From NCBI GenBank assembly GCA_016934395.1, contig JAFGSZ010000155.1, positions 1-64,000 of the forward strand: DNA of 64,000 nucleotides. The letters run 5' to 3'. The stretch is from Bacteroidales bacterium. GTDB taxonomy: Bacteria; Bacteroidota; Bacteroidia; Bacteroidales; UBA10428. The position numbers were made by a program, and so were the translations under genes. This document shows, in pieces, positions 38,432-46,841 of this stretch (the first letter of the stretch is position 1; every line of letters begins with the position of its first letter). The notes under the pieces are model-generated. The model was not told where the DNA came from. It saw only the letters and a program-made list of their open reading frames with translations, and did not search any database.

Positions 38432-39880
38432 TTGAAAACATCTGAAATTACAAAAAAAGAGATTATTCATCTTTTTCCCTTTTTTGTATTATTTATAATT
38501 CTAATCATTTCAGTCCTTCAACACTCTTTCTTCTGGGACAAAGATATTTTGGAATCCAAACAAGCTTATTGGTATCTTAATAATGGTTTTTCAATAATCC
38601 CGCCAGCAGAACTTGATGCAGGCCATCCCCCTCTAATGGGATTAGTCCTCGCCTTTTTATGGAAACTATTTGGGAAAAACCTGGCTGTAGGACATTTATT
38701 AATGTTACCCTTTGCGTTGGGAATTACCTGGCAAATGTACCGTTTTTTAAAATTTTTGTTTCAGGAATCCGACTGGATTTATACGGCATTATTGCTCATA
38801 CTCCTTGATACTTCCCTGCTAACCCAAATGGTTGTGGTTTCAGGTGATCTTATACTGGTATTTTTCTTCTTTTTGTCTTTAAATTCAATTTTAAGTCAGA
38901 AAAAATTTATACTTGCCCTGAGTATGGTTGGCCTTGGTTTGATTAGCATGCGGGGAATGTTATCATGTGCTATTATTGGGATATTTCATCTGTACTATAC
39001 ATTTCTGTTTAAAAAAGATAAACTTAATTTTTCGAACCTGACTGAAATAATCATCTCTTATATTCCTGCCTTTGTTCTGTCGCTTGCATATCTTATATAT
39101 CATTATTCTGTGAGGGGCTGGATAACTTTTGATCCTGAAGATTCAAATTGGGCCGGATGCTACGAGCGTGTAGATATAAACGGTTTTATCCGTAACATTT
39201 TTATCCTTATATGGAGACTTGTGGATTTCGGAAGATTGGGACTGTGGCTTATTGGTTTTTATTTTTTGATTAAATTTTTTCACAACAAGATTATGCCAGA
39301 CCGAAATATAAAATTATTACTGGTTTTATTTCTGATATCATTGGTGGTTTACTCACCAGGCATGCTTTTTTATAAAGTGCTTTCTGCACACAGATATATT
39401 CTTCCGGTTTATATGATATTTGGAGCCCTTATAAGCTATTTGATCTTTAATACAGGGTTACCTGCTAAAACTATGAAGATTCTTTTTTATTTTGCCCTTA
39501 TTGTGCTTTTAAGCGGAAATTTCTGGGTATATCCTGATCACATTGCAAAAGGCTGGGATGCAACCCTTGCTCATTTGCCCTATTATTCCCTTCGTAATAA
39601 AATGATCTCTTATATAGATGAACATCATATTCCGATCTCTGAAATTGGCTCGGATACACCAAATAACAGTGAATTTAAGTATATCGACCTTAAAGGAGAT
39701 GAACGGGCATTCCCAAAAAAAGATCTTCAGGCTCAGAAATATATTTTTTATTCAAATATTTTAAACGGATTTACGGACGAAGAGCTTAAAAAACTCAAAA
39801 ATAGCTGGCAGGTTGTTCAACAATACAGGTTCCTTCAGGTAAGGGTAACGCTTTATAAAAATCCCTATTATTCCAAATAA
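38432..39880 (+). CDS. GT39-like integral membrane glycosyltransferase
   Basis: The 482-aa protein has about eleven membrane helices and, after the first, the periplasmic loop SFFWDKDILESKQAYWYLNNG with an acidic pair, as in the PMT/ArnT (GT39/GT83) family. Further features are the AELDAGHPPLMG loop and RYILPVY. Such enzymes transfer sugars from polyprenyl carriers to proteins or lipids in the periplasm. It uses a TTG start (38432), 13 bp after atpG, so it may be read through from the ATPase operon. Confidence 0.82.
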   Translation: MKTSEITKKEIIHLFPFFVLFIILIISVLQHSFFWDKDILESKQAYWYLNNGFSIIPPAELDAGHPPLMGLVLAFLWKLFGKNLAVGHLLMLPFALGITWQMYRFLKFLFQESDWIYTALLLILLDTSLLTQMVVVSGDLILVFFFFLSLNSILSQKKFILALSMVGLGLISMRGMLSCAIIGIFHLYYTFLFKKDKLNFSNLTEIIISYIPAFVLSLAYLIYHYSVRGWITFDPEDSNWAGCYERVDINGFIRNIFILIWRLVDFGRLGLWLIGFYFLIKFFHNKIMPDRNIKLLLVLFLISLVVYSPGMLFYKVLSAHRYILPVYMIFGALISYLIFNTGLPAKTMKILFYFALIVLLSGNFWVYPDHIAKGWDATLAHLPYYSLRNKMISYIDEHHIPISEIGSDTPNNSEFKYIDLKGDERAFPKKDLQAQKYIFYSNILNGFTDEELKKLKNSWQVVQQYRFLQVRVTLYKNPYYSK

Positions 39881-39882
39881 TA

Positions 39883-41115
39883 TCAGAAGTTCCATTTTAA
39901 CCGAATAAAACCAAATTGTATTTTTTGTTCAAAAGTACTATCTATAGTTGCTTTGTCTTTTATTTTAAAACCAAATATCTGAGCAAAAGCAGAAATATCT
40001 AGATTGTCGGATAAAGAAACCGTAACGCTTGGCCCTAAATAATAGCCGTTAATTTTTTTAATATCGTCGTTATCATATAAATACATAAATGCCATGGAAG
40101 CATTAATAAGAGGGGTAACAGGGTAACTTGCCTGTGTAAAAAAATTGTACCGTGTAAATGTCATATTTTTAACAGACATCGGCCCGGAATAAAATTGCAT
40201 AAAATTAGTAGTCCCCATATTTTTAGGGATATCACTGTAAAAAAATTCAGCATTTACCCCCAATTCACTTGAGAACATATAGTCTGCAGAAAGACTGGCA
40301 TAAAATAATCCTGAAGTATCGTTAAAATTGCTCTTCGGACGAAAATAACTTAATTCACCTCTAAAACTAACATTTAGTATACTCCCCGACCAGCCCATTC
40401 CGGCCACATAATCCACAGAATGAAAATAACCGGAATTGAGCAGGGAATAACTACTGTAATATCCTGTAATCAACTGTATATCGTAACCCCATTTATTAAA
40501 CATATATTTTGCTGCAGCGGTAAGGTTACTTGCACTATCAAGCTTAACAGCAAATTCAGCCGAAGAGGCCATCCCGGTATAATATTGCAGCCTTAATGCA
40601 TCACTTCCCGGACGCTCAGCATAATCGAAATCGAAAAAATTGTATACATTAAAAAGGTCATTCGGATTCCATACAAATGTTTGCGACCAGTTAATCCGTT
40701 GCCGCCCAGCAGTAATTTCGAGTTTATTCAAGGTATATTTTAACCAGGCCCTGTCTACAGTAGTATTTAATACATAAGCTCCACCCGAAAACCAGTTCAC
40801 AGACAAATCCATAAAATGCGGTTCATTGTTAAGTTCATCTTTGTAGTTGTCGATATTTTTCACAAAATCCCCATAAATTAACCTGTTTCGTAACTGGAGA
40901 GAAGCTGTAAATTTATCGTCAGGGTACCAAGAAAAATTTAAACGATTATGCAACAAGGTTTCAAATAATGAAGTATCCAAAGAAGATTCATGCATTAACC
41001 AAGACATAGCAGAAAGATATCCGCTAAAGTCAGTTTTATTCGATTCCTTAGCTTGTGATTTTAAGGGTTGGTATATTATAATTATTAAACCTAAAACCCA
41101 TAAATATTTCTTCAT
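39883..41115 (-). CDS. Outer-membrane beta-barrel protein of the TetR/ABC operon
   Basis: The 410-aa protein has a signal peptide (1-21) and a series of paired strands ending in IRLKWNF, a typical barrel end. Segments such as WSQTFVWNPNDLFNVYNFFDFDYAE resemble porins associated with lipid or toxin export (DUF1302-like). It is the last gene of the operon and overlaps the next upstream gene by 4 bp. It is probably the outer-membrane part of the exporter encoded here. Its start at 41115 is typical. Confidence 0.75.
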   Translation of the reverse strand: MKKYLWVLGLIIIIYQPLKSQAKESNKTDFSGYLSAMSWLMHESSLDTSLFETLLHNRLNFSWYPDDKFTASLQLRNRLIYGDFVKNIDNYKDELNNEPHFMDLSVNWFSGGAYVLNTTVDRAWLKYTLNKLEITAGRQRINWSQTFVWNPNDLFNVYNFFDFDYAERPGSDALRLQYYTGMASSAEFAVKLDSASNLTAAAKYMFNKWGYDIQLITGYYSSYSLLNSGYFHSVDYVAGMGWSGSILNVSFRGELSYFRPKSNFNDTSGLFYASLSADYMFSSELGVNAEFFYSDIPKNMGTTNFMQFYSGPMSVKNMTFTRYNFFTQASYPVTPLINASMAFMYLYDNDDIKKINGYYLGPSVTVSLSDNLDISAFAQIFGFKIKDKATIDSTFEQKIQFGFIRLKWNF

Positions 41116-41591
41116 AATTTTTTCTTATTTGAAAAATATTTTCGTGTAAGCACCAAGGGTAAAAAAATTATAATAAGTAATACTGTGTTTAATACCACAT
41201 TAAACGTAACTTTATAAAGCGCTGATGTAAGTGTATCTGCAACATACCAAACCAGTAATGAAACAAGAATACAATACCATGACCAAAGGCTAAGATCCCG
41301 AAAGGCATTTGTAATCAGGCAAAAAAGCATGATTCCCCAACCTGCCATAACCGCACCGGTAACCCCGTATACCCATCCCTGAAATTGTTGTATATTAATG
41401 CCGACCGTATCCGAATTAAAAAATACAGAATTTATATTCCGGTTCATTAACGAAAAAGCAGACGTATGATTAAAAGTTGTCATCAGCAATCCAAAAAGCG
41501 TAATAAAAACAGCGCTGATTTGAAGCCACCTAAACCAAAACATATAGTTCTTTACCGGAAAAACCGGATTCTTAATTACGCCTTTCATCAC
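41112..41591 (-). CDS. Four-helix membrane protein of the TetR/ABC operon
   Basis: The 159-aa protein has four membrane helices (about 25-43, 72-92, 98-116 and 128-148) and no known motif. The first loop holds a conserved-looking GINIQQFQGWVYGVTGAVMAGWG. It overlaps the ABC ATPase by 20 bp and the barrel protein by 4 bp, so all three are translationally coupled. Its function is unknown. Confidence 0.75.
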   Translation of the reverse strand: MMKGVIKNPVFPVKNYMFWFRWLQISAVFITLFGLLMTTFNHTSAFSLMNRNINSVFFNSDTVGINIQQFQGWVYGVTGAVMAGWGIMLFCLITNAFRDLSLWSWYCILVSLLVWYVADTLTSALYKVTFNVVLNTVLLIIIFLPLVLTRKYFSNKKKL

Positions 41592-42258
41592 TTATAATTT
41601 TTCCATCTTCAATGGTAATTACCCGTTTTGCCTTTTTTACTACCCGGGCATCGTGTGTTGAAAAAATAAATGTAACCTGCTCTTCCCGGTTAAGCTTCTC
41701 CATTATTTCGAGAAGATTTTCTGTGGTTTTTGAATCCAGGTTGGCCGTTGGTTCATCAGCCAGTATAAACTTGGGTTTGGATGCCAGCGCCCTTGCCACC
41801 GCAACACGCTGTTGCTGGCCACCGGATAATTTTGCCGGCCGGCTGTCAATACGATCGATCAGGCCAACAGCCTCAAGTAATTCTTTAGTACGAGCATCCC
41901 GTTCCTTTTTTGATTTCCCCTGGAGCAGCATAATAAATTCAACATTTTCTTTAACAGTTAATACAGGAATAAGATTATAAGCCTGAAAGACAAATCCAAT
42001 ATTATGCAGTCTGAAGTCTATTAATCTCGAAGATTTAAGCGTTCCAACCGAAGTATTATCAATAATTATTTCTCCTCCGGAAGGTTTATCCAATCCTCCA
42101 AGAAGATTCAATAATGTGGTTTTACCAGATCCTGAAGGGCCAACAATTGCTGCAAATTCTCCTTTTTCAAATGAAAGGTTTACTCCGTTTACTGCATGAA
42201 CTTTGACTTCAGAATCATTATATATTTTTTCCAGGTTTTTTATATCTATTATTTTCAT
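41572..42258 (-). CDS. LolD/MacB-like ABC transporter ATPase
   Basis: The 228-aa protein has Walker A GPSGSGKTTLLN, signature LSGGQQQRVAVARAL and Walker B ILADEPTANLD. The insert before Walker B and the length fit the LolD/MacB subfamily, which drives mechanotransmission rather than solute import. Both permeases of the operon fit the same type. It is transcribed as part of the TetR operon with a 92-bp gap upstream. Confidence 0.95.
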   Translation of the reverse strand: MKIIDIKNLEKIYNDSEVKVHAVNGVNLSFEKGEFAAIVGPSGSGKTTLLNLLGGLDKPSGGEIIIDNTSVGTLKSSRLIDFRLHNIGFVFQAYNLIPVLTVKENVEFIMLLQGKSKKERDARTKELLEAVGLIDRIDSRPAKLSGGQQQRVAVARALASKPKFILADEPTANLDSKTTENLLEIMEKLNREEQVTFIFSTHDARVVKKAKRVITIEDGKIISDERRN

Positions 42259-42350
42259 GATTGAAGATTTTTATTATTCGTCTATTTTTAATTTTTATAA
42301 TTACTATAATTAAAATATTTAAGCTCATAAATGATTACTATCAATTCAAA

Positions 42351-43571
42351 CTACATATCAATCCTCAGCGCTTCTGCAGGTTTTAAATGCAATGCTTTAA
42401 CCGCGGGATATATAGCTGCCAGTAATCCGGTAATAATTACCAGAATGGTAACTTTTACAGCAATATTTAATTTCAATACCGGGTAAATTACAGGATCGTA
42501 CCCCATTCGTTCGTATGCTTCACTAAATGCAGACAAATCAATTCCGGTACGCATAAAAATTAAAGCAGCAGCATATCCCAATAAAATACCAAGTACTCCG
42601 CCAGTAAGGGTTAGAAATACGGTTTCAAGCACAATCATTGAAAACACCCTCCTGCGGTTCATACCTACAGCCATTAACATTCCCAACTCCTTAACACGTT
42701 CAAGAATAGCCATTAGCATAGTATTAATAATGCCGAAACCCAATGCAAACAAAATAATTATGAGAATAAAATACATGGAAATATCCATGGTCTCTTCTAC
42801 GAGGCTGACTTCAGGTGAAATTTCACGCCACGATTTTACGTCCAGATCTGGAAATTCTGTTTTTAAATCTGCCAGTGTGCTTTCTACATCCTGGTTATTT
42901 TTTAATAAAATAGCTATTTCATGTCCGGCAGATGCTTCAAAATGTGTTAAATTCCTTAGGTCTTCAACCCGTATAAAAGCATTCATTTCATCGTACATAG
43001 AATTAGTTGTTTTATAAATTCCGGCAATCCTGAATGAACCTTTTGTCATGGTACCATCCATCTGTTGCATAATAACAACTACTTTAGACCGGACTTTCAC
43101 ATTCAGTTTTTCAGCAAGTTTTTCTCCGATTAAAATAGGATTTCGCTTTATTCCTGTTAAATAGGTTCCATCAATGACTTTGGTATAGATATCCGTTATT
43201 TTTTGCTCTTCTTCGGGATTAATCCCAACAATCCGTAAACCCGAACCGGTTTCAGCAGAAGTTATCAATGCATTTTGCACAGTCCGGCAACTTACTGCAG
43301 ATACTGAAGGCAGTTGTTCAATTTTGGTTTTTACTTCCTGAATATTGGGTATAAAATTTATCATATCAGGATTAACCATATATTTCGGATTATGCAATTG
43401 AATATGAGATACTTCAGTTTTAATTGCAGTTTCCAGGCGTTGGTCCACCATTCCGTAATAAAATGCCCAGGTAAATACACCGGCAAATATTCCCAGTGCT
43501 ATGGCAATAATAATTACAGCGCTACGGACTTTGCTACGCCAAACATTTCTCCATGAGACTGACCAGATCAT
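42351..43571 (-). CDS. FtsX-type ABC permease (first of a pair)
   Basis: The 406-aa protein has one N-terminal membrane helix (about 15-40), a large periplasmic domain (about 45-275) and three C-terminal helices with FtsX signature features (VKELGMLMAVGMNRRRVFSMIVLETV). This is the MacB/LolE layout. It is 34% polar in the periplasmic part by eye, with no DUF214 oddity. It lies 22 bp after the second permease. Confidence 0.92.
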   Translation of the reverse strand: MIWSVSWRNVWRSKVRSAVIIIAIALGIFAGVFTWAFYYGMVDQRLETAIKTEVSHIQLHNPKYMVNPDMINFIPNIQEVKTKIEQLPSVSAVSCRTVQNALITSAETGSGLRIVGINPEEEQKITDIYTKVIDGTYLTGIKRNPILIGEKLAEKLNVKVRSKVVVIMQQMDGTMTKGSFRIAGIYKTTNSMYDEMNAFIRVEDLRNLTHFEASAGHEIAILLKNNQDVESTLADLKTEFPDLDVKSWREISPEVSLVEETMDISMYFILIIILFALGFGIINTMLMAILERVKELGMLMAVGMNRRRVFSMIVLETVFLTLTGGVLGILLGYAAALIFMRTGIDLSAFSEAYERMGYDPVIYPVLKLNIAVKVTILVIITGLLAAIYPAVKALHLKPAEALRIDM

Positions 43572-43593
43572 AATTTCAAATTTTAAATATTAT

Positions 43594-44811
43594 TTATGCT
43601 CTTAAAGCATTACTTACTTTTAAATTTATTATCTGTATTACCGGATACACAGCGATACATAATGTAATTACAAATACTGTTATTAACTGGTTTAATACAA
43701 CCTTGGGAACAAGGCTAAAATACATTGCCGGTTCAAGTCCAAACATTTCATAAGCCTCACCAATTTCTGCCGGTAATGGGATAGGATTATTTACAAAAAT
43801 TGAAATAATAGGAATGCTTAATACAAAACCAGCAATTACTCCGACTAAACCAATTAACAAGGTCTCGTAAAACAACATGGTTTGCAAGCGATATTTTTGC
43901 ATACCTATAGCTATCATAATGCCATTTTCACGTTTACGTTCAGACATCATCATAATTATAGTCCCCAGTATTCCAAAACCGATTACGATATACAATATCG
44001 CTTTCATTACAACTCCGCCTGCCCGGTCGCCTTCAATCATCTGAACAATTTCCGGCTGCATCTCATCCCAGGTCATTATGCTGTATTTATCTCCAACCTT
44101 TTCCTGAATGGCATGCTTAATTTTCTGAACATGGTCGTAATCGCTAACTAACAATACCATAGAAGTTACCATATCGGGAACGGAAAAAAAATCACGTGCA
44201 GCGTCAAGATCAATATAAGCTCCAAAATTATTCAGATCGGGAGAAGGGAATTTCAGAATACCTTTTATTGGAAAAAGTCCTGCAGCGCTGGCACCATGAT
44301 ATCCCTGGCTAATAAGTACCAAAGTATCACCGATTTCAGCTTTTAATTGTTTTGCAATATTTACGGCAACCAGAATACCTTTATCACCTTTTGAAAGATA
44401 CTCACCAGTTGATACCCACTGTGATAAATTGGTGATTTTATTTTCCTCTTCAGGATCAATACCAATAAGGGCGGCCCCTTTTGTTACATTCCCCGTTGAA
44501 AGTAATGTAAACGATTCTATTCGCGGAACATATAATTCAATTTCATCAGTTGAATTTAGGGCATCCTTAAGATCCTGACCGGGGACATAGCTGTCGTCAA
44601 TTGAACGGGTTTCCCAGTAATCATTATGATGAATCTGTAAATACCCCGAATAAAATTTTACGATATTATCAATCATTTTAGAATACGTACCTTCTTGCAT
44701 AGACGACATTAATGTTGAGAAAAATACAGCCAGGGCAACAGCAGCGGCAGTTATTAGTGTCCTGCGTTTATTTCTCCACAAATTTCTCCAGGCTATGGTT
44801 AAATTTTTCAT
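43594..44811 (-). CDS. FtsX-type ABC permease (second of a pair)
   Basis: The 405-aa protein has the same architecture as its neighbour (helix 20-42; periplasmic domain; three C-terminal helices) but low sequence identity by eye, suggesting a heterodimer. The C-terminal motif MSERKRENGIMIAIGMQKYRLQTML is preserved. With the ATPase, the two permeases resemble the LolCDE layout. It lies 15 bp downstream of the LolA-like gene. Confidence 0.92.
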   Translation of the reverse strand: MKNLTIAWRNLWRNKRRTLITAAAVALAVFFSTLMSSMQEGTYSKMIDNIVKFYSGYLQIHHNDYWETRSIDDSYVPGQDLKDALNSTDEIELYVPRIESFTLLSTGNVTKGAALIGIDPEEENKITNLSQWVSTGEYLSKGDKGILVAVNIAKQLKAEIGDTLVLISQGYHGASAAGLFPIKGILKFPSPDLNNFGAYIDLDAARDFFSVPDMVTSMVLLVSDYDHVQKIKHAIQEKVGDKYSIMTWDEMQPEIVQMIEGDRAGGVVMKAILYIVIGFGILGTIIMMMSERKRENGIMIAIGMQKYRLQTMLFYETLLIGLVGVIAGFVLSIPIISIFVNNPIPLPAEIGEAYEMFGLEPAMYFSLVPKVVLNQLITVFVITLCIAVYPVIQIINLKVSNALRA

Positions 44812-44826
44812 TTTTCAAATTTTTAA

Positions 44827-45576
44827 TTATCGAACCTTTTTCATGTTTTGTTGCGAAAAAAATGCATCATTTATCGGCTGATTAAATTTTATTTCATCTA
44901 GAATAACAATGGTTTTATTCCCCTCCTCATCAGCAGGTATTAACTCAAATCTACAAGGAATAATCCTTCCATCCATATTTTTAATATCATGCCCGATTTC
45001 GGTTTTAATTAAAAATTCATCTTCATCGTAATACTCTGTCTTTATTTGTAAATAATCATTTTTTGTTATCCAAATTATTATTTTCCCCCATACTACTGCA
45101 GCATCTTCGAGTGGAATTAATTCGATTTTATAACAATCCCTGTCTTCAATCAATTCATTTCCAATTATTTTATGTGTATAATCTTTTACAATTGATGATT
45201 CATTTAATAAATCGTCGTTGGTAAAATCAGAGCCCATCCACCCCTGTGAAAGCATGGAAGGCGGCAATTTGATCATACGGTTTATAGTTGGATTCCAGTT
45301 CCACATTTCATTTTGTCTTTTTAAAAATGCTTGTCCCTTTTCTTTAGCAGGAGCAGTAATTAAGGCCAGGGAATTTTCTGTACCTTTTGTCCATGATTTA
45401 AAAACGATTGTGCGCTCCCATGTTGGCCGGACAATTTTCATAGTCATTACACTATAACTCGATTCTTCGCCACGCATTTTTGCGTCAGCTTTTCGTACAA
45501 TTTCTTTTGCATCTTGTGACTGTACATGGATAGTCGCAAATACCAGTATTGCCGAAAGATAAATTGTTGTTTTCAT
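44827..45576 (-). CDS. LolA-like periplasmic outer-membrane lipoprotein-sorting protein
   Basis: The 249-aa protein has a signal peptide (1-20) and a beta-rich body with MTMKIVRPTWERTIVFKSW, MWNWNPTINRMIKLPPSMLSQ and WGKIIIWITKNDYLQIKTEYYDED. These match the LolA_like (DUF-type) family found beside FtsX-type permeases or RND exporters. It probably ferries a lipid or lipoprotein from the ABC complex to the barrel protein across the periplasm. Its ATG overlaps the TetR stop codon. Confidence 0.88.
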   Translation of the reverse strand: MKTTIYLSAILVFATIHVQSQDAKEIVRKADAKMRGEESSYSVMTMKIVRPTWERTIVFKSWTKGTENSLALITAPAKEKGQAFLKRQNEMWNWNPTINRMIKLPPSMLSQGWMGSDFTNDDLLNESSIVKDYTHKIIGNELIEDRDCYKIELIPLEDAAVVWGKIIIWITKNDYLQIKTEYYDEDEFLIKTEIGHDIKNMDGRIIPCRFELIPADEEGNKTIVILDEIKFNQPINDAFFSQQNMKKVR

Positions 45577-46157
45577 TAGTTATTAATTGTAAAAAGTTTA
45601 AAAATCCGTTCTTTAATATCATCCAGAGGAAAATCTTTTGGATCCAATACATAATGGAGACAAATACCATCCATTAGAGCAGCAAATAACCGTACATCAA
45701 CCAGGGGATTTTTAGATCCTTTCCACTCCAGGTAATTTTTTAAAGTCTTCATTAAAGGGATGATTAATTTTAAAAACCGCCGGCCTACTAATTTGTAAAC
45801 ATTCGATTGCATAAGAAGACTAAAGTATAATCTCCAGTAATTGGTATTAGATTTTAAAATCCGGAATGTTTCTCCAATAAAAAATTCAAGTTCATCATCC
45901 GTTAAAATACCATCTTTATTCGGATCAAAAACTTCAATAAAAGTATCTATACCATCAAATACAATTTCTTTTATTAAATCTTCTTTACTTTCAAAATAGT
46001 TATAAATTAATCCCTTCGAAATTTTTGCTCCCCGCGCAATTTTACTTATTGATGTGTTATAATATCCTTCTTTTGCAAATAATTCAAGAGCTACAGATTT
46101 AATTAAATCTCTTTTTTCCTCTCGTATTTGTTCAAACTGTTTTTCGGTTCTTGGCAT
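45576..46157 (-). CDS. TetR/AcrR-type regulator with an internal EF-hand-like loop
   Basis: The 193-aa protein has a TetR HTH (about 12-58: VALELFAKEGYYNTSISKIARGAKISKGLIYNYF). Residues 78-89 read DPNKDGILTDDE, which matches the canonical EF-hand calcium loop at positions 1, 3, 5, 6 and 12 (Asp78, Asn80, Asp82, Gly83, Glu89). The rest is a ligand-binding helical bundle. It heads the operon to its left and its last base overlaps the LolA-like ATG. Two palindromes upstream are likely operators. Confidence 0.9.
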   Translation of the reverse strand: MPRTEKQFEQIREEKRDLIKSVALELFAKEGYYNTSISKIARGAKISKGLIYNYFESKEDLIKEIVFDGIDTFIEVFDPNKDGILTDDELEFFIGETFRILKSNTNYWRLYFSLLMQSNVYKLVGRRFLKLIIPLMKTLKNYLEWKGSKNPLVDVRLFAALMDGICLHYVLDPKDFPLDDIKERIFKLFTINN

Positions 46158-46178
46158 AATTAAAATTATTAAGCTTTT

Positions 46179-46196
46179 TGACTGACCGTTTAGTCA
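46179..46196 (-). promoter_or_regulatory. TetR-type operator palindrome 1
   Basis: TGACTGACCGTTTAGTCA is a near-perfect palindrome starting 21 bp upstream of the TetR ATG. It shares the TGACT core with the second site and suggests autoregulation of the operon. Confidence 0.65.
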
Positions 46197-46222
46197 TTTA
46201 GCGTATCGATAAAAAACCGTTT

Positions 46223-46242
46223 TTGACTGAACGGTTGGTCAA
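46223..46242 (-). promoter_or_regulatory. TetR-type operator palindrome 2
   Basis: TTGACTGAACGGTTGGTCAA is an imperfect palindrome of the same type as site 1, spaced 44 bp from it. Two sites four helical turns apart suit cooperative dimer binding. Confidence 0.6.
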
Positions 46243-46345
46243 ATATAATAAATGAAACTTCATTTGTCAAGATTTTTTTAACTTTTTTTTTTGATTTGTA
46301 ACTTTTACATAACTTGTTCGTCCCAGAAATACATTAAGCATTCGA

Positions 46346-46831
46346 ATGACCACTTCTGAATATAATCTTTGTATTGACCAGCATGCGGATAAGATCTATC
46401 GTTTTATTCTTAAAAGTACAAACGATGAAGAGTTGTCTAAAGATATTATGCAGGACACTTTTGAAAAACTTTGGGTAAAAGTTAACCTTGTAGATTTTGA
46501 AAAAGCAAAATCATACCTTTTTACTACTGCGTACCATTCAATGATTGACATGTTTCGAAAAGAAAAGAGAAAAAGAGAATATGAAAATAACAATTTCGGC
46601 ACTGAGTCGCACCACGATCAATATGTGGATTTGAATGAACAGCTTCATGCCGCCATTAAACTGTTGCCGGAGATTCAACGAACAGTGATATTGTTACGCG
46701 ATTATGAAGGGTATTCGTATAGTGAAATTACTGAAATTACAAATCTTTCAGAAAGCCAGGTAAAAGTATATATATATCGAGGGAGAGTATTTTTAAAAAA
46801 ATATATTGGAAGTATTGAAGCAGTAATTTAA
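46346..46831 (+). CDS. ECF-type RNA polymerase sigma factor
   Basis: The 161-aa protein has sigma region 2 (DIMQDTFEKLWVKV, then AKSYLFTTAYHSMIDMFRKEKR) and region 4 (LPEIQRTVILLRDYEGYSYSEIT, then SESQVKVYIYRGRVFLKKY). It directs transcription of a small regulon in response to envelope signals. It forms a triad with the next two genes (10 bp and then 57 bp gaps). Confidence 0.92.
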   Translation: MTTSEYNLCIDQHADKIYRFILKSTNDEELSKDIMQDTFEKLWVKVNLVDFEKAKSYLFTTAYHSMIDMFRKEKRKREYENNNFGTESHHDQYVDLNEQLHAAIKLLPEIQRTVILLRDYEGYSYSEITEITNLSESQVKVYIYRGRVFLKKYIGSIEAVI

Positions 46832-46841
46832 ATAAACGACT

